Assembly: GCA_043770215.1 (NCBI GenBank)
Contig: JAYVIQ010000051.1
Location: forward strand, 1 to 17,108
Origin: JAYVIQ01 sp043770215
GTDB lineage: Bacteria; Bacteroidota; Bacteroidia; Cytophagales; JAAEPT01
DNA length: 17,108 bases
Direction: 5' to 3'
Shown: positions 14,014 to 17,108 of the stretch, in pieces
Layout of the letters: each line of letters starts with the position of its first letter
Position numbering within the stretch: position 1 is the first letter of the stretch
The notes under the pieces: model-generated
Databases searched by the model: none
What the model saw: the letters and a program-made list of their open reading frames with translations, nothing else
Told to the model about the DNA's origin: nothing
Translations under genes and position numbers: made by a program

Positions 14014-16077
14014 TTACACATCGCCCAATACTTTTCTAGCAATCCATTCTGAACTAAATAGTGTTAGAATAATAAGTAAAACCCAGAAAAGTTCATTGAA
14101 ATAGCTTTCTTTTTCATTGCTATTTATTTTAGACACAAACGTAGATGTATTTTTTAAAAGTGCATCTTTGTTAAAATTATTAAGTAAATAAAATTGGCCG
14201 CCACTATTTTTAGCTAAAGCTCTTAAGCCATCAAAATCAGCTTTTAAAACTTCGCTTTCAAGTTTCATGTCGTTAACAGTAAAACTTCCGGCATCTTTAA
14301 ATACTTTGTCACCTACTTTAGTAGAGGCTTGGTAAGTATATACACCTTCTTGAAGTGTGTTTAATCTATAAAATGGGTCTGATTCAGAAACTTTAAAATT
14401 ACTTTTAAGGACGGTGCTTTCTTTGGTTTTCACTATCAAGTCTATGGGCTGGTCAAAAACTAGCTCTCCTAATTCATTTTTGACTATAATGGCAAAACTT
14501 GGTTTTTCATAGGCTAAATAGGCCTCTTTTTGTGGAGTAACTTCAAATTGAGAGTCACTATCATTTCTATCTAACAAACCTATTGCCTTGGAAATCAGTA
14601 AATCAAAATTCTGAGCGTTGCCATTTTCTAAAGATTCAAATAGTTTCCATTTCCAAATTCCTTCTCCAATTGTTACCATTTCATTGCTATTTACATTGTT
14701 GTAAGCAAACAATGGTTTTTGATTGTTTAGATTATTTATTTGTTGGTAAAACAATGTTTTTGTGCCTGCTTTAGATTCTATTTCTGCGTAAGGAACTTTT
14801 AATGGAGGGGCAAGAGGCAAGAAATCAAAATTAAAATCGTCGGTAGAAAACAAGTCGAAATTTGCATTTATTACTCCCCCTACTTCATCAGAACCTCTTA
14901 CTGATTTAATAGAAATTGTTTTATTAAGTTTGTCAAACAAAGAATAATCTGTTTGCAGTCCAGTAATAAACCACCTTGGTTTACCAGATTTTAAGATCTG
15001 ATTTACAATAATTGGATCACTATTTTTGCTAGGTAATTGGTGTAAAATAAAAGCGTCAAACTTTTTTAAATCCCCTATTTTGGGATTTAAACTCATAATA
15101 ATAAGCTCAATTTCATATTTGTCTAGTGATTCTAAACTTGTTTTTATGGCTTTTAAATCTGGATGTGGGCTAGCGGCAACCATAGCAATTTTTTTTCTGG
15201 AGTCTTTCACCTCTAAATACCTTACTTTGGTATTATTCGTAATTATTTTCTCGCCTTTTAGTGGACTAATGTTGCATTCTATTTTTAGATACCCAGCTTT
15301 TTTGCTTGTGTATGAGAAACTCAAGTCTAATAACTCATTATTAGATAAAAAATTAACGTTCTTTGATTCAATCAATTCACCATCTACTTTTATATCTATT
15401 TTAGAAGCCTTTCCTTTAAAGCCGAGTGCCTTTATGCTAGCTTGTATTGGAAAGACGTTTCCTCTATAAGAAGATTTATTTACATATAAGTCACTAATAA
15501 TCAAATCATTTATTTGGTTAGTGTCTCCTGTAGCTAAGACAAATATTGGTAAAGGACTTACAAAGTCTCTCATGCCCAACCCCTGGTTTACAATGCCATC
15601 TGAGATTAAGATAGTTGCTACATGATTTTGTCCAGCACCTAGATTTGTTAAGTTTTTGAGTTCTTTACCCAAATCACTCACTCCAAAAGTATAGCTTATA
15701 GAATCTGTAGAAGATTTTGATTTTTCTAAATCAAACAATTCAAAATTCACTTTTTTATTTGAAGAAAATATGGAATTAAGTGCTTCATTAACTTTTGATT
15801 TTATGTTCTTATCAGCCAATAACATGCTCTCAGAATTGTCTACCAAAACATGGATTTTTGGTGTTTGAACCGTGTTTTCAACCGTTCTAATAAGGGGACT
15901 TAATAATAAAAATAAAAGCAAAAAGACACCTAAAAATCGTATTATTCCTAATGTAATGTTCCATTTAACAGACCAAACAGATGTGTACCTGAAATATAAA
16001 AAAAGACTACACCCAAGAGCTACTAAAGCACATGGCAAAAGCCAGATTGGGTGTAGTCCAAATTCGAAATTATACAT
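14014..16077 (-). CDS. von Willebrand factor A domain membrane protein
   Basis: This 687-residue protein has two N-terminal membrane helices (about 9-30 and 41-63) and one near the C-terminus (about 663-675), leaving a large domain region between them, probably periplasmic. A vWA domain begins right after helix 2 with the metal-site motif DNSES (80-84) in HVLVDNSESM and a later ISDG (159-161). Next comes an Ig-like beta region. A segment near residue 295 starting KKIAMVAASPHPDLKAI and containing DAFILHQLPSK and WFITGLQTDY resembles the class I glutamine amidotransferase-like fold, but no catalytic Cys-His pair is evident. The layout resembles the BatA-like vWA membrane proteins of this phylum, whose function is not established. 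It lies 113 bases downstream of fabG on the same strand. Confidence 0.85.
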   Translation of the reverse strand: MYNFEFGLHPIWLLPCALVALGCSLFLYFRYTSVWSVKWNITLGIIRFLGVFLLLFLLLSPLIRTVENTVQTPKIHVLVDNSESMLLADKNIKSKVNEALNSIFSSNKKVNFELFDLEKSKSSTDSISYTFGVSDLGKELKNLTNLGAGQNHVATILISDGIVNQGLGMRDFVSPLPIFVLATGDTNQINDLIISDLYVNKSSYRGNVFPIQASIKALGFKGKASKIDIKVDGELIESKNVNFLSNNELLDLSFSYTSKKAGYLKIECNISPLKGEKIITNNTKVRYLEVKDSRKKIAMVAASPHPDLKAIKTSLESLDKYEIELIIMSLNPKIGDLKKFDAFILHQLPSKNSDPIIVNQILKSGKPRWFITGLQTDYSLFDKLNKTISIKSVRGSDEVGGVINANFDLFSTDDFNFDFLPLAPPLKVPYAEIESKAGTKTLFYQQINNLNNQKPLFAYNNVNSNEMVTIGEGIWKWKLFESLENGNAQNFDLLISKAIGLLDRNDSDSQFEVTPQKEAYLAYEKPSFAIIVKNELGELVFDQPIDLIVKTKESTVLKSNFKVSESDPFYRLNTLQEGVYTYQASTKVGDKVFKDAGSFTVNDMKLESEVLKADFDGLRALAKNSGGQFYLLNNFNKDALLKNTSTFVSKINSNEKESYFNELFWVLLIILTLFSSEWIARKVLGDV

Positions 16078-16190
16078 TTTTTTTAAACTGTTTAGTCTTG
16101 ATTTGAGTTTCTAATTAAGTAAAATTTGTAAAATAGTATTCTTGAAATTTCACTTCAAAATATAGTATCTGAAATCTAGTTTCTAAAGAA

Positions 16191-16940
16191 CTAGGCAGTA
16201 AGCATTCCGCCATCTACCTGTATAGTTTGGCCTGTAATGTAAGATGACATTTCTGAACCTAAGAATACAGCTGCATTTGCAATATCTACTCCTTGACCTA
16301 TTCTTTTTAAAGGTATTCCTTCTTTCCAAGAAGCAATTAGTTTTTCATCCAATACAGATGTCATTTCTGTTTCTATAAACCCTGGAGCTATGGCATTTGA
16401 TCTAATTCCTCTAGAGCCAAGTTCTAATGCTACTGATTTTGTAAAACCCAACATCCCAGATTTAGACGCAGAATAATTTGATTGGCCGGCATTTCCTGTA
16501 AGACCTACAATAGAAGAAATGTTTATTATAGAACCAGAACGCTGTTTCATCATTGGCTTTATTGCAGCTTTTACCAAATTAAATACAGACTTTAAATTTA
16601 TTTCTATTACGGTATCCCATTGGTCTTCTGTCATTCTCATGAGCAAACCATCACGGGTGATTCCAGCATTGTTGATCAAAATATCTATTTTTCCAAAATC
16701 TGCCAAAACTTGTTCTACTAATTTTTCTGCTTCATCATATTTAGAAGCATCAGACCTGTAGCCTTTAGCATGTACACCGGCTGCTTTTAACTCCTCTTCT
16801 AATTCTTTTCCTTTTTCTACACTAGAAAGATAAGTAAAAGCTATGTCAGCACCTTCTAAAGCATATTTTTTTGCTATTTCTCTTCCTATACCTTTAGAAG
16901 CCCCTGTTATAATTGCTGTTTTTCCTGATAAGATTCCCAT
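16191..16940 (-). CDS. fabG: 3-oxoacyl-[acyl-carrier-protein] reductase
   Basis: This short-chain dehydrogenase reduces 3-oxoacyl-ACP to 3-hydroxyacyl-ACP with NADPH in the fatty acid elongation cycle. It has the cofactor-binding TGASKGIG, NNAG after the third strand, and the complete catalytic set: Asn in INLKSVFN, Ser in NISSIVG, and Tyr and Lys in NYSASK (Tyr156 and Lys160 counted from the chosen start). The ending SSYITGQTIQVDGGM is typical of FabG. I start at the ATG at 16940-16938, giving 249 residues. The frame also extends one codon upstream to a TTG, but ATG is much more common in this phylum and the length fits the family. The vWA gene follows 113 bases downstream; no other fatty acid gene is adjacent. 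Confidence 0.95.
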   Translation of the reverse strand: MGILSGKTAIITGASKGIGREIAKKYALEGADIAFTYLSSVEKGKELEEELKAAGVHAKGYRSDASKYDEAEKLVEQVLADFGKIDILINNAGITRDGLLMRMTEDQWDTVIEINLKSVFNLVKAAIKPMMKQRSGSIINISSIVGLTGNAGQSNYSASKSGMLGFTKSVALELGSRGIRSNAIAPGFIETEMTSVLDEKLIASWKEGIPLKRIGQGVDIANAAVFLGSEMSSYITGQTIQVDGGMLTA

Positions 16941-16970
16941 CAAAAGTTATGTTATGTAATAAAGTAACAT

Positions 16971-16999
16971 CAAATATCTCAATATTATCTGCAATTCAA
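16971..16999 (-). promoter_or_regulatory. Candidate -33/-7 promoter of fabG
   Basis: On the minus strand, GATATTTG (16978 down to 16971) matches TAnnTTTG except for the first base, and TTG at 16999-16997 lies 18 bases upstream. The start site would be about 25-30 bases before the fabG ATG. It is a consensus match only. Confidence 0.35.
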
Positions 17000-17030
17000 A
17001 AACGAATTCACGAAATAGAAAAAAATAGGC

Positions 17031-17108
17031 TTAATTTTTAGGTTTAAATTTTTCATAAAATAAAATTGGAGCGGAATTTGATTTGTATCCTAATGAATAG
17101 TAATCAGA
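17031..17108 (-). CDS. Possible C-terminal end of an unidentified protein (truncated by window edge)
   Basis: On the minus strand, 25 codons are open from the window edge to a TAA at 17033-17031. The translation has a credible protein composition, with SDYYSLGYKSNSAPILFYE and the basic ending KFKPKN. The stretch is short, so an open frame here could be chance, but the amino acid mix is unlike AT-rich non-coding sequence. If real, it is upstream of fabG on the same strand with a 90-base gap that contains the candidate fabG promoter. The family is not recognised. Confidence 0.5.
   Translation of the reverse strand, partial: SDYYSLGYKSNSAPILFYEKFKPKN

Noticed and set aside
15026..15469. 147-codon plus-strand open frame inside the vWA gene
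   Set aside because: It lies wholly within the antisense of a gene with clear domains and membrane helices. Its composition is that of a shadow frame.
16176..16194. Hairpin CTAGTTTCT...AGAACTAG at the fabG stop codon as a terminator
   Set aside because: The stem has a bulge, and no U tract follows on the minus strand. fabG transcription may well run on into the vWA gene.
16941..16943. TTG codon one step before the fabG ATG as an alternative start
   Set aside because: It adds only one residue. ATG starts dominate in this phylum, and the ATG directly after it gives the standard FabG length.

Overview
This is an AT-rich bacterial chromosome segment that most resembles the Bacteroidota, probably a member of the Flavobacteriales or a close relative. 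Four things point that way. The 5S rRNA tail is of the Bacteroidota type. Several start regions carry TAnnTTTG-type -7 elements and no obvious Shine-Dalgarno sequence. The uncharacterised membrane protein next to pheA belongs to a family I know only from this phylum. A structured RNA before bioB looks like a motif common in flavobacterial genomes.

Layout. The window opens inside the 3' end of a 5S rRNA gene with its terminator (1-118), so an rRNA operon lies to the left. A minus-strand run follows, transcribed towards the rRNA: metG (methionyl-tRNA synthetase), a TlpA-like thioredoxin lipoprotein and an acyltransferase-like protein, with short gaps that suggest one transcript. A 347-base divergent gap separates metG from hrpB (DEAH-family helicase) on the plus strand. 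dnaK comes next, preceded by a -24/-12 (sigma-54-like) promoter candidate and a TGTCAG/CGACA palindrome in place of the usual -33/-7 promoter. Between dnaK and bioB lie 900 bases with no intact gene. They hold the dnaK terminator, a minus-strand reading-frame relic and a compact folded RNA candidate about 140 bases before bioB. bioB stands alone with its own terminator.

After another gene-poor stretch of 645 bases, which contains a second coding relic, comes a tight plus-strand operon: a small membrane-anchored protein of unknown function, pheA (prephenate dehydratase) and a class I/II aminotransferase that overlaps pheA by 4 bases. The last two fit phenylalanine/tyrosine synthesis. A bidirectional terminator separates this operon from the convergent minus-strand genes: a three-helix von Willebrand A membrane protein and, upstream of it, fabG (3-oxoacyl-ACP reductase). 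The right edge appears to clip the last 25 codons of another minus-strand gene.

Most of the window is housekeeping: translation, protein folding, biotin, aromatic amino acids and fatty acids. I see no mobile element, CRISPR array, defence locus or other obvious novel multi-gene system. The points most worth a second look are the dnaK control region, the structured RNA before bioB and the two decayed coding relics in the long gaps.
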